Part shown: piece after piece, positions 1-6,932 of the stretch
Numbering within the stretch: the stretch's first letter is position 1
Layout: each line of letters opens with the position of its first letter
DNA from: UMGS973 sp045599945
GTDB taxonomy: Bacteria; Bacillota; Clostridia; Peptostreptococcales; Anaerovoracaceae
DNA: 16,917 bases
Assembly (NCBI GenBank): GCA_045599945.1
Contig: JAZRWY010000067.1
Span: 1 to 16,917, forward strand
Direction of reading: 5' to 3'
Program-made: the position numbers and the translations under genes
Notes under the pieces: model-generated
Seen by the model: only the letters and a program-made list of their open reading frames with translations
The model's database searches: none
Told to the model about the DNA's origin: nothing

Positions 1-840
1 ACCGGCAGATCCTTCGTTGTCACCCAGCCTCTCAAGAAACTGCCCGGACACCTCCGCGAATGGGCACTCAGTCCCGAAGGATTCCATCTCACAGGAGACA
101 GTTCGGAATACGACATCACTTCCATCGACGAGAGCGTCCACCATGACAGCGTCTTCTACAAGGAGAGATGGATAAACGAGAACGGACTGGAGCAGCGCCT
201 TGTTGTGACATACTGCATAAAGAACAGAAACTACCAGAGAGAGATCAGACGCCGCCAGGTTGAGCGTGCACAGAAGATTGTCGACGGAAAGGGAAGGAAA
301 ACCACCAACCCGAACAGCCCTGCAAGATACATTGAAGAAATCCAGATGACACTCGACGGAGAGATAGCTGAAAAGTGCAGCATGTCACTGGATACAGATA
401 AGATAACCGAAGAAGAGAGATATGACGGATTCTACGCTGTCTGCACCACCCTGGAGGATGATGTAAGGACAATCATCAGGATAAACAGACGCAGATGGGA
501 GATTGAGGAATCATTCAGAATCATGAAGAGCGAATTCCGCTCAAGACCGGTATATGTCCAGAAGGACTCAAGAATACGTGCCCATTTCATGACATGCTTC
601 CTTTCACTCCTGGTATTCAGGACACTGGAGAAGAAACTGGATGAAAAATACACCGTATCGGAGATCATCTCCACCCTGCAGAACATGAAGTTCCAGAAAA
701 TCAAGGGCGTTGGATACATCCCATGCTATACAAGGACAGAAATAACCGATGCACTTCATGATGCATTCGGATTCAGGACAGACAAACAGATAGTTAGCGA
801 CAAAAGAATGAAAGAAATTTTAAGATCAACAAAAAAGTAG
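1..840 (+). CDS. IS1634/IS4-type DDE transposase, 5' end outside window
   Basis: The frame is open from base 1 to the TAG at 838-840, so this is the C-terminal 279 codons of a longer transposase cut by the window edge. The translation has the IS4-superfamily C-terminal signature: RRRWEIEESFRIMK, in which R-x3-E-x6-K is met and the glutamate codon at 505-507 would be the third catalytic acid of the DDE triad. The usual Tyr three residues before the Arg is Asn here, as I recall from IS1634-type members. It is followed by SRPVYV, RIRAHFMTCFLSLLVFRTLEKKL, typical of the IS1634 family. The first two catalytic aspartates must lie upstream of the window. No frameshift is visible, so the element may be intact. 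It stands apart from the operon downstream and is followed by a hairpin terminator. Confidence 0.85.
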   Translation, partial: TGRSFVVTQPLKKLPGHLREWALSPEGFHLTGDSSEYDITSIDESVHHDSVFYKERWINENGLEQRLVVTYCIKNRNYQREIRRRQVERAQKIVDGKGRKTTNPNSPARYIEEIQMTLDGEIAEKCSMSLDTDKITEEERYDGFYAVCTTLEDDVRTIIRINRRRWEIEESFRIMKSEFRSRPVYVQKDSRIRAHFMTCFLSLLVFRTLEKKLDEKYTVSEIISTLQNMKFQKIKGVGYIPCYTRTEITDALHDAFGFRTDKQIVSDKRMKEILRSTKK

Positions 841-870
841 CCCAGATACTACATTTTCAAAAGACATAAC

Positions 871-913
871 AAAACCGTCAAACCCAGTCATAGTGCTAGT
901 CTGACGGTTTTTT
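871..913 (+). terminator. Hairpin terminator after the transposase
   Basis: AAAACCGTCA (871-880) pairs with TGACGGTTTT (902-911) around a 21-nt loop, and the right arm runs into six T at 908-913. It lies 30 bases after the transposase stop. The A/T arms make it potentially bidirectional. It could also lie within the IS right end; I could not define the terminal inverted repeat because the left end is not in the window. Confidence 0.6.
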
Positions 914-1138
914 GCATGCTTATTACTGTCAAAGACAGGTTCATACAACATAAATATACACCCAAGGCAGAAGATTGTAAACCTTTTTAAACAAAATATA
1001 TGGCTTTTCCATGTTGTCAGAATTGTTGCCGGAAACATTAAAATTCCAACAATTGCAGAGCCTTCGCAAAAGAACACTTACTTGCTGCAGAATGGAATCC
1101 CTTAGGGTGCATAATTACGCATTTTCTTCACTAGTTTG

Positions 1139-1237
1139 TCATAAGAGTTCTCTTGTTAGACCTCCTGGCGGCGGAAAAATGTGATATTTGCAATTCCACT
1201 TGGAATGCGATAAACGATTGATGCCATTTATACTCAT
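1139..1237 (-). pseudogene. IS200/IS605 TnpA N-terminal stump (32 codons)
   Basis: ATG at 1237-1235 is preceded by AAGAAGGAGATT, a strong ribosome binding site 9 bases upstream. The first 20 codons read MSINGINRLSHSKWNCKYHI, very close to the conserved start of IS200-type Y1 transposases (NSLSHTKWNCKYHIVF). After codon 21 the reading changes to FPPPGGLTRELL and stops at TGA 1141-1139. The HUH motif, the catalytic tyrosine helix and the rest of the usual about 150-residue protein are missing, so the protein cannot act as a transposase. I found no continuation in the other minus frames down to about 915. This is best explained as a large internal or 3' deletion of an IS200 copy. Recognition of the N-terminus is firm; the exact deletion joint is inferred. 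Confidence 0.72.
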
Positions 1238-1244
1238 GATTATT

Positions 1245-1307
1245 AATCTCCTTCTTGATTTGAATTGCAGTTGGCAGACCGCATTCCAAGTCTAACAGAA
1301 GGAGATT
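1245..1307 (-). promoter_or_regulatory. SD-sequestering stem in IS200 leader
   Basis: On the minus strand AATCTCCTTCT (1307-1297) is perfectly complementary to AGAAGGAGATT (1255-1245), which contains the tnpA Shine-Dalgarno sequence. An 11-bp stem with a 41-nt loop would hide the ribosome binding site. IS200 elements are known to repress transposase translation with such a structure. A second 11-bp match, CTTGGAATGCG (1290-1280) with CGCATTCCAAG (1209-1199), interleaves with it in an A-B-A'-B' order. Confidence 0.65.
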
Positions 1308-1338
1308 TTTTTGTTCAAATGCATAGCATTTTCTGAAT

Positions 1339-1355
1339 CACGCGTCAAACGCGTG
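1339..1355. repeat. Perfect hairpin, possible IS200 left-end palindrome
   Basis: CACGCGT-CAA-ACGCGTG forms a 7-bp stem with a 3-nt loop. On the plus strand it is followed by GTTTTA. On the minus strand it lies about 100 nt upstream of the tnpA stump, where IS200/IS605 elements carry the palindrome recognised by TnpA. It could instead act as a weak terminator opposing the pyr operon. Confidence 0.5.
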
Positions 1356-1371
1356 GTTTTACTTATACAAG

Positions 1372-1394
1372 AAAATGGCCGCCTCAGGGCGGCC
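1372..1394 (-). terminator. pyr operon terminator
   Basis: GGCCGCC (1377-1383) and GGCGGCC (1388-1394) form a 7-bp all-GC stem with a 4-nt loop. On the minus strand the stem is followed by ATTTTCTTG. It lies 13 bases after the pyrI stop codon, the expected place for the intrinsic terminator of the operon. Confidence 0.8.
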
Positions 1395-1406
1395 GTAATC
1401 TTCTCT

Positions 1407-1823
1407 TTATTTTGCTTTGCTTTCACAGTAGATGCATCTGTAGATGCCGGCTTCTCTGTCTGTCAGTCTGAAGACATGCGGAATCTCCTGCTCGATGGTT
1501 GTGATGCATCTCGGGTTCCTGCATCGGATGATATCTCTGATTTCTTCCGGCTTTTCAATATGGGTTCTTTTTTCCAGTTTTCCGTCCTTGATATAGTTTA
1601 CGGTGATTCCGGGGTCCACATAGCCGATGGCATCGAGGTTGATGTCAATGACCTGGTCAATCTTGATGATATCTTTTTTCCCCATTTTGGGACTATCTGC
1701 ATTCTTGATGATGGCTACCTGGCAGTCCAGTTTATCCAGTCCAAGAATGTTATACAGCTGCATGCCTCTTCCTGCTGTAATGTGGTCCAATACGATTCCG
1801 TTCTCTATTGCTCCAATGATCAT
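1407..1823 (-). CDS. pyrI: Aspartate carbamoyltransferase regulatory chain PyrI
   Basis: The 138-residue protein matches the ATCase regulatory chain in length (E. coli about 153) and layout. An N-terminal allosteric nucleotide-binding domain begins IENGIVLDHITAGRG. A C-terminal zinc domain has four ligands, C101-x4-C106 and C130-x2-C133, that hold the contact to the catalytic chain. In known holoenzymes PyrI binds CTP/ATP/UTP and gives end-product control of PyrB; it has no catalytic activity itself. The ATG at 1823 abuts the pyrB stop (TAAATG), with an AGGAGG inside the pyrB 3' end, so the two are translationally coupled and probably made in equal amounts. It is the last gene of the operon, followed by a GC-rich terminator hairpin. 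Confidence 0.96.
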   Translation of the reverse strand: MIIGAIENGIVLDHITAGRGMQLYNILGLDKLDCQVAIIKNADSPKMGKKDIIKIDQVIDINLDAIGYVDPGITVNYIKDGKLEKRTHIEKPEEIRDIIRCRNPRCITTIEQEIPHVFRLTDREAGIYRCIYCESKAK

Positions 1824-2741
1824 TTATTTCGCCTCCTTTAACAGTTTCAGGATTAACGCCATTCTGATATATTTTCCGTTCAATACCTGATCAAAGTATT
1901 TCGCCCGTGGGTCGTCATCGATCTGTGTAGAGATTTCATTCACTCTAGGCAATGGATGGAGAATTGCCAGATCTTCCTTTGCATTTTCCAGTTTGTCCGG
2001 TGTCAGGATATAGCTGTCCTTCAGACGAATATAGTCCTGCTCATTGAAGAATCTTTCTCTCTGCACTCTTGTCATGTAGAGAATGTCCAGCTGCGGCATG
2101 GCACCTTCCAGATCTGCTGTCTCCACATATTCCATGTGGTTCTTCTCCAGCACTTCCCACTTCAGATATTCCGGAATCTTCAGTTCCTCCGGTGAAATCA
2201 GGACAAACTTCACGCCTTCATATCTGGACATGGCACTGATCAGAGAATGGACGGTTCTCCCGAACTTCAGGTCTCCGCAGAGGCCGATGGTTAAATGATC
2301 AAATCTTCCCTTTTCCCTGTGAATGGTAAGAAGGTCTGTCAACGTCTGTGTCGGATGGTTATGTCCGCCGTCTCCTGCATTGATGATCGGTACCGTAGAC
2401 CGGATGGACGCAACCATCGGCGCCCCTTCCTTTGGATGTCTCATTGCAATGATATCCGCATAGCATCCAACGGTTCTGATGGTATCGGATACAGACTCCC
2501 CTTTTGCGACAGATGAACTGGAAGCTTCCGAGAATCCAAGAACGTTTCCGCCAAGTTCATACATGGCAGCTTCAAAGCTCAGCCGGGTTCTTGTAGATGG
2601 TTCGAAAAAGAGGGTGGCAAGTTTTTTTCCATTACATACTTTTGCATATTTTTCAGGATCGGCGATGATATCTTTTGCGGTAGCAACCAGCTCATCGATT
2701 TCCTGCATGCTCAGATTCATGATATCGATTAAATGTCTCAC
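1824..2741 (-). CDS. pyrB: Aspartate carbamoyltransferase catalytic chain PyrB
   Basis: This enzyme condenses carbamoyl phosphate and aspartate to N-carbamoyl-aspartate, the committed step of pyrimidine synthesis. At 305 residues it has family length. Motifs seen: FEPSTRTRLSFE with S49-T50-R51-T52-R53 for carbamoyl phosphate, the 80s loop SSSSVAKGES with K80, GDGGHNHPTQ (H129, Q132), GDLKFGRT and the HPLPR loop at 262-266. All active-site groups are present. The start is GTG at 2741-2739, chosen because AGGAGG lies six bases upstream and the next in-frame ATG would remove the conserved N-terminus. It begins 11 bases after the pyrE stop and abuts pyrI, as expected for a PyrB3-PyrI2 type holoenzyme. 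Confidence 0.97.
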   Translation of the reverse strand: MRHLIDIMNLSMQEIDELVATAKDIIADPEKYAKVCNGKKLATLFFEPSTRTRLSFEAAMYELGGNVLGFSEASSSSVAKGESVSDTIRTVGCYADIIAMRHPKEGAPMVASIRSTVPIINAGDGGHNHPTQTLTDLLTIHREKGRFDHLTIGLCGDLKFGRTVHSLISAMSRYEGVKFVLISPEELKIPEYLKWEVLEKNHMEYVETADLEGAMPQLDILYMTRVQRERFFNEQDYIRLKDSYILTPDKLENAKEDLAILHPLPRVNEISTQIDDDPRAKYFDQVLNGKYIRMALILKLLKEAK

Positions 2742-2752
2742 TTCGGCCTCCT

Positions 2753-3382
2753 TTACTTCATCCAGCTTTCATCAGATGGATTGTCTCTGAACTTTAAGAT
2801 TTTTTCAATGTCCGTTTCTGCAATATATCCTCCCTCCGCCGCTTCTTCACAAAGCTCATCAAGATTTGTAAGGGAGATGTTTTCTATTTCATTCCTTTCG
2901 AAGGCTTCTTTGCTCTTTTTCATGCCATATGTGAAGATGGATACAATTCCAAGGACCTCTGCGCCTGCTTCTCTTAGGGCTGCCACAACATCAATGGCGC
3001 TTCCTCCTGTGGAAACCAGGTCTTCAATGACAACGACCTTCTGCCCTTTTTCCAGTTTCCCCTCGATGGCATTCTTTCTGCCATGGTCTTTGCTGGAGCC
3101 TCTCACGTATCCCATCGGCATTCCCAGCTTGTATCCTGCGATTGCAGCATGTGCGATGCCTGCTGTGCTGGTTCCCATCAGCACTTCTGCCTGCGGATAT
3201 GCTTCTTTTACTTTTGATGCGATTTCCTCTTCTACCAGTTCTCTTGCTTCCGGTGCAGTAAGTATCAGCCGGTTGTCGCAGGAGATTGGGCTTTTGGTGC
3301 CGCTTGCCCATGTAAACGGATCATCCGGTTTTAAAAATACTGCTTCAATTTCCAATAACTTCTTTGCAATTTCTCTGCTCAT
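2753..3382 (-). CDS. pyrE: Orotate phosphoribosyltransferase PyrE
   Basis: This enzyme transfers phosphoribose from PRPP to orotate, giving OMP. The 209-residue protein has the type I phosphoribosyltransferase PRPP loop VVVIEDLVSTGGSA at about 117-129, with the two acidic residues E120-D121. It also has the flexible-loop region RGSSKDHGRKNAIEG at about 94-108 that closes over the active site. The ATG at 3382 overlaps the pyrF stop in an ATGA of four bases, and the GGAGG of its ribosome binding site lies in the last codons of pyrF, so translation is coupled. This fits the adjacent steps: PyrE makes the OMP that PyrF decarboxylates. Confidence 0.96.
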   Translation of the reverse strand: MSREIAKKLLEIEAVFLKPDDPFTWASGTKSPISCDNRLILTAPEARELVEEEIASKVKEAYPQAEVLMGTSTAGIAHAAIAGYKLGMPMGYVRGSSKDHGRKNAIEGKLEKGQKVVVIEDLVSTGGSAIDVVAALREAGAEVLGIVSIFTYGMKKSKEAFERNEIENISLTNLDELCEEAAEGGYIAETDIEKILKFRDNPSDESWMK

Positions 3383-4077
3383 CTTCTACCTCCTTCATCG
3401 ATAAACTCCGCCAGGCATTTTTCGTATGCTGCCCTTGGATCCTCCGCTCTGGTGATGCTTCTTCCAACAACGATATAGTCGGAGCCAAGCGCTTTTGCAA
3501 GTGCCGGCGTAACCACTCTTTTCTGATCGTCTGCGCTGTCCCCTGCCAGGCGGATTCCCGGCGTAACCGTCAGAAAATCCTCTCCGCAGACTTCATGGAT
3601 TTTTTCTGCTTCCAGTGCAGAACATACTACTCCCTGCAGCCCTGCTTTCTTGGCATTCCGTGCATAGGCGCAGACAACTTCTTCCATGCTTCCTGTGATC
3701 TTCAGTTCCTCATGCATGGCATCTTCATCAGTCGATGTGAGCTGGGTAACCGCAATGACCAGCGCATCCCCCGCATTTTCCTTTGCCTTTTCCATCATTC
3801 TGACCGTTCCTGCAGCATGGACATTGACAATGTCTGCTCCCAGCTTCGAAAGAACATTCATTGCCTTCCCCACTGTATTGGGAATGTCATGGAGTTTCAG
3901 ATCCAGAAACACCTTGAATCCTCTTTCCTTGATTTTTCTGACCAGCGGAGCGCCTCCCATGTAGAAGCTTTCCATTCCGATTTTCAGATACGGACTGTAT
4001 CCGTCCAGCTGATCCAGCAGGGCAAACAATTCCTCTTCACTGGAAAAATCACATGCTATGATTACATCTCTACCCAT
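3379..4077 (-). CDS. pyrF: Orotidine-5'-phosphate decarboxylase PyrF
   Basis: This enzyme decarboxylates OMP to UMP, the last step of the pathway. The start ATG at 4077 (MGRDVIIACDF) is preferred over an in-frame ATG 33 bases upstream. It has AGGAGG nine bases before it and shares one base with the pyrD stop (TAATG). The resulting 232-residue protein has family length (about 230-240, subfamily 1). The catalytic charged network is visible: D10 near the first strand, K32 after YSPYLK, and D59-x-K61-x2-D64 in FLDLKLHDIP. The C-terminal phosphate-binding strands (TPGIR, YIVVGRSIT) are present. It is tightly packed between pyrD and pyrE. Confidence 0.96.
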   Translation of the reverse strand: MGRDVIIACDFSSEEELFALLDQLDGYSPYLKIGMESFYMGGAPLVRKIKERGFKVFLDLKLHDIPNTVGKAMNVLSKLGADIVNVHAAGTVRMMEKAKENAGDALVIAVTQLTSTDEDAMHEELKITGSMEEVVCAYARNAKKAGLQGVVCSALEAEKIHEVCGEDFLTVTPGIRLAGDSADDQKRVVTPALAKALGSDYIVVGRSITRAEDPRAAYEKCLAEFIDEGGRR

Positions 4078-4988
4078 TAATGTGCACCTCCTGTGATATC
4101 TCTTAAACAATCGATTCCATATTTATTCATTACTTCCGGCAGCTGTTCAATGATTTTTTTGCACGCAAACGGATCCACCAGATTGGCTGCGCCGACCTGT
4201 ACTGCCGTTGCACCTGCAAGCATCATTTCAATGACATCTTCTGCACTGGAGATTCCTCCTACCCCGATAATCGGTATCTCCACTGCTTCATATACCTGAT
4301 AGACCATGGCCAGTGCAATGGGAAATACCGCAGGTCCTGACAGCCCTGCAATCCTGTTTGCAATGACCGGCTTTTTTGTCTTCAGGTCAATCCGCATGGA
4401 TTTCACCGTATTGATCAGGCTGACCCCATCTGCACCGCCTCTTTCTGCCGCTTTTGCAATTTCTGCGATGTCCGTTACATTCGGTGTCAGTTTGATGATT
4501 ACGGGTTTTTCTGTGACTTCCTTTACTCTTCCTGTGACTTCCTCAACCATCTGCGGGTCTGTTCCAAAGCTCATGCCTCCGTGGGATACGTTCGGACAGG
4601 AAACATTGACTTCCAGCCAGCCAACGATTTCTTCCCGGTCCAGTCTCCGGGCAGCCTCCACATAATCTTCCATGGAGCTTCCTCCGATATTTGCCATGAC
4701 CTTCTTGTGAAAGACTTTTCTAAGCTCCGGCAGTTTCTCTCCAATCACCCGGTCCACGCCCGGATTCTCCAGCCCGATGGAGTTGATGATGGCATCCCTT
4801 CCCTCTGCGATTCGCGGCTGCGGGTTTCCATTTCTCGGTTCTCTGGTTGTCCCTTTGAAACTGAAGGAGCCAAGGATGTTAATATCGTAGAGCTCTGCAA
4901 ATTCTTCGCCGTATCCAAAGGTTCCGCTGGCAGCCATTACCGGATTATCCATCTCTATTCCGCATAGATTCACTTTCATATCTACCAT
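4077..4988 (-). CDS. pyrD: Dihydroorotate dehydrogenase class 1B catalytic subunit PyrD
   Basis: This FMN protein oxidises dihydroorotate to orotate. It is class 1B because the catalytic base is a cysteine (C131 in LEVNVSCPNVSHGG) and because pyrK lies directly upstream; class 1B enzymes pass electrons through PyrK to NAD+. Other family motifs: NPVMAASGTFGYGEE, KGTTREPRNGNPQPRI, NSIGLENPG and IIGVGGISSAEDVIEMMLAGA near the C-terminus. An open frame continues 99 bases further upstream inside pyrK, but ATG 4988 follows AGAGGT at good spacing and gives 303 residues, normal for the family. ATG 4979 (MKVNLCG) is the alternative. It overlaps the pyrK stop by seven bases. Confidence 0.95.
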   Translation of the reverse strand: MVDMKVNLCGIEMDNPVMAASGTFGYGEEFAELYDINILGSFSFKGTTREPRNGNPQPRIAEGRDAIINSIGLENPGVDRVIGEKLPELRKVFHKKVMANIGGSSMEDYVEAARRLDREEIVGWLEVNVSCPNVSHGGMSFGTDPQMVEEVTGRVKEVTEKPVIIKLTPNVTDIAEIAKAAERGGADGVSLINTVKSMRIDLKTKKPVIANRIAGLSGPAVFPIALAMVYQVYEAVEIPIIGVGGISSAEDVIEMMLAGATAVQVGAANLVDPFACKKIIEQLPEVMNKYGIDCLRDITGGAH

Positions 4989-5713
4989 TTCTCTACCTCT
5001 CTTTCCAGCACCGGTCCTTCCTTGCATATCCTGAGATTTCCATATTTTGTCTCGCAGGAGCAGCCCATGCATGCGCCAAATCCGCATCCCATTCTGGCTT
5101 CAAAACTGAGCGATCCTCTGATATCTTCCGGAATTTTCTCATCGACTGCCTTCAGCATTGCTTCCGGTCCGCAGATATAGAATCGGCGGAATGAGAACCG
5201 GTCCAGAACATCTGTCACAAATCCTTTTTCTCCATGGCTTCCGTCTGCTGTACATACGACTGGGTCAATTCCTGCATGCTTGAGTTCTTCCAGACCAAAG
5301 ACTTCTCCGGAGGTATTAAACCCTAGCACTGCATGGACATTTTTTCCCTGTCTTTTCAGTTCTTTTGCAGTGCCAATCATCGGTGCAGCGCCGATGCCGC
5401 CGCCAAGCACCAGGACATCCTGATCATCCCATATGCGAAATCCGTTGCCAAGAGGCGCAAGGATGCTCAGGACTTCTCCTTGTTTCATGCGGCTCATTTT
5501 TTCAGTTCCATGGCCCATTATCTTATATATGATGGTGATTCCTTCTTCATCATATTCACTCACGCTGATCGGGCGCCTGAGATAATATCCCTCAATGCGG
5601 ATATTTACAAACTGTCCCTGCTGATTCATGCCGAAATCCCCGGCAAGCTTCATTCTGAAAATATTCTCTGCGATTTTCTCATTGCTTTTAATGATTCCCT
5701 GTACTTCTTTCAT
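4982..5713 (-). CDS. pyrK: Dihydroorotate dehydrogenase electron-transfer subunit PyrK
   Basis: PyrK carries FAD and a 2Fe-2S cluster and links PyrD to NAD+. The 243-residue protein has an FAD motif R46-R47-P48-I49-S50, an NAD-binding glycine stretch LVLGGGIGAAP at about 101-111, the FYICGPEAML strand of ferredoxin-reductase folds, and the C-terminal 2Fe-2S ligands C210-x4-C215-x2-C218 with C230. An extra cysteine, C220, is also present. ATG 5713 is chosen because AGAGGA lies five bases upstream and it begins one base after the pyrC stop; a longer in-frame start 39 bases upstream would overlap pyrC and has no ribosome site. It is placed directly before pyrD, its partner in a (DK)2 heterotetramer. 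Confidence 0.95.
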   Translation of the reverse strand: MKEVQGIIKSNEKIAENIFRMKLAGDFGMNQQGQFVNIRIEGYYLRRPISVSEYDEEGITIIYKIMGHGTEKMSRMKQGEVLSILAPLGNGFRIWDDQDVLVLGGGIGAAPMIGTAKELKRQGKNVHAVLGFNTSGEVFGLEELKHAGIDPVVCTADGSHGEKGFVTDVLDRFSFRRFYICGPEAMLKAVDEKIPEDIRGSLSFEARMGCGFGACMGCSCETKYGNLRICKEGPVLEREVEKW

Positions 5714-5714
5714 T

Positions 5715-6836
5715 CTATCCTCTTTTCCAGACGGTCCGGCCGCCGATGACATTTGCCAGACATCTTCCTTTCACCGTCATTCCTTCAAATGGCGTATATC
5801 TTCCTTTTGTCAGAAATGTTTCCGGCGCCACCACATATTCCTCCTCCAGATTCCATATGCAGTAGGTATCCTTCTTCTCTTTGATTTCAAATCTTCTGTT
5901 TGGCCGGTCGTGCATCAGACGGATGAGCGTATCCAGATCAAAGAGACCGGATGCATAAAGGACCGGAAATGCCGTCTCAAGTCCTACAATTCCATAGGCG
6001 CCTTTTTCTTTATCTTCGGGAGAATGGGGCGCATGGTCTGTTGCCAGCATGTCAATGGTTCCGTCCAGACAGCCTTCAATCAGCGCCTTCCGGTCTTCTC
6101 TTCCTTTTATCGGAGGATTCATGCGGTATTTCGGCTGCATGTCAAATTCCTCAGCGGCAAGTATCAGGTAATGCGGCGCCGTCTCGCAGGTGACATCCAG
6201 TCCGTCTTTCTTTGCTTCTCTGATCAGCTCCACAGACCGTCTGCATGAGGCATGGCACATATGATAGCTGGCGCCGGTCTTTGCCACCAGATTCAGGTCT
6301 CTTTCCAGCTGCAGATATTCCGCTTCCCTTGAGTCTCTTGGATATCTTTCATCTTCACAATGCGCTGTCACTATTTTCCCCAGCTCTCTGGAGATTTTCA
6401 TGGCTTCTTCCATGAGCGCATCATCCATGACGCCTTTTCCATCATCTGTAAAGCCTGCCACATAAGGCGCCATGGCAATAAGGTCTGCCAGCTCATTTCC
6501 GTTTTCTCCCTTTGTGATGCTTCCAAAAGGAATGATATCTACCAGGCTGTCTTTTTCGATGAGGCTAAGCTGTACCTTCAGATTTTCCAGACTGTCCGGG
6601 ACCGGCTTCAGATTCGGCATGGTCAGTACCGCCGCAAATCCGCCGGCAGCTGCAGCCATGCTTCCGGTCCGGATGGTTTCCTTATACAAAAAACCCGGCT
6701 CACGAAAATGTACATGTACATCTGTGAAACCGGGTAATATATGAATGGATGAATCTGCAGAATCAAAAAAATCAGGATACGAATCTTTCCTTTTTACAAT
6801 TTCTTTGAATTCTTTTTCAAATATGCAATCTCTCAT
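5715..6836 (-). CDS. pyrC: Dihydroorotase PyrC (class I type)
   Basis: This zinc amidohydrolase cyclises carbamoyl-aspartate to dihydroorotate. Metal ligands in order: H41 and H43 in DVHVHFREPG, Asp in FTDDGKGV, His in VTAHCED, His in YHMCHAS, and Asp in ATDHAPH. The substrate loop MNPPIK is present. At 373 residues it is shorter than the usual 420-430. The N-terminal beta-sandwich part before PGFTD is only about 35 residues, and the common NPARIL and KDADLVLFD motifs at the C-terminal side are not recognisable. The catalytic set looks complete, so I read it as active but divergent. The ribosome site AAAGGAG is 14 bases before the ATG, a long spacing; ATT at 6839 is an unlikely alternative. 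It is the first gene of the operon, with a promoter about 35 bases upstream. Confidence 0.9.
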   Translation of the reverse strand: MRDCIFEKEFKEIVKRKDSYPDFFDSADSSIHILPGFTDVHVHFREPGFLYKETIRTGSMAAAAGGFAAVLTMPNLKPVPDSLENLKVQLSLIEKDSLVDIIPFGSITKGENGNELADLIAMAPYVAGFTDDGKGVMDDALMEEAMKISRELGKIVTAHCEDERYPRDSREAEYLQLERDLNLVAKTGASYHMCHASCRRSVELIREAKKDGLDVTCETAPHYLILAAEEFDMQPKYRMNPPIKGREDRKALIEGCLDGTIDMLATDHAPHSPEDKEKGAYGIVGLETAFPVLYASGLFDLDTLIRLMHDRPNRRFEIKEKKDTYCIWNLEEEYVVAPETFLTKGRYTPFEGMTVKGRCLANVIGGRTVWKRG

Positions 6837-6871
6837 AATCGATCCGTCTGCTCCTTTCAGGCATTTTGATT

Positions 6872-6900
6872 ATTAAACCACACCCGAACCATGTTGTCAA
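6872..6900 (-). promoter_or_regulatory. pyr operon promoter
   Basis: On the minus strand TTGACA (6900-6895) and TTTAAT (6877-6872) are separated by exactly 17 bases. The start point would fall around 6864-6867, leaving a leader of only about 30 nt before the pyrC ATG. This is too short for a PyrR-type antiterminator/terminator structure. No terminator is seen between the upstream gene's stop (6933) and this promoter, so some read-through from the 7-10 kb genes is possible. Confidence 0.75.
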
Positions 6901-6932
6901 GATAAATATGAGTTGTCAGTTAATTCAGTTTT

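Larger units (their letters stand above)
1139..1358 (-). mobile_element. Remnant of an IS200-group insertion sequence (left end)
   Basis: On the minus strand this stretch has the order expected of an IS200 left end: a subterminal hairpin (1339-1355), a leader of about 100 nt with an anti-Shine-Dalgarno, the SD, then the tnpA start. Everything beyond codon 21 of tnpA is lost and no convincing right-end hairpin was found between 915 and 1139. It sits just past the end of the pyr operon. Together with the transposase at 1-840, it marks this side of the operon as an insertion-prone junction. Confidence 0.6.

Noticed and set aside
925..938. Small inverted repeat CTGTC-AAA-GACAG as an IS end
   Set aside because: Five-base arms occur by chance in 17 kb and the other end of the element is not available for comparison.
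826..1077. 83-codon open frame on the minus strand over the region after the transposase
   Set aside because: It has no ribosome site, runs through the terminator hairpin into the transposase end, and the translation resembles no protein family; the region is better read as non-coding.
1311..1841. Long plus-strand open frame opposite pyrI
   Set aside because: It is the antisense shadow of a clear pyrI gene, and it would have to translate through two hairpins without a ribosome site.
6837..6895. PyrR attenuator or a short leader peptide (ATG at 6864) before pyrC
   Set aside because: The leader is only about 30 nt with no terminator-like stem; the ATG falls almost on the predicted start point and lacks a ribosome site, and its frame overlaps pyrC without purpose.
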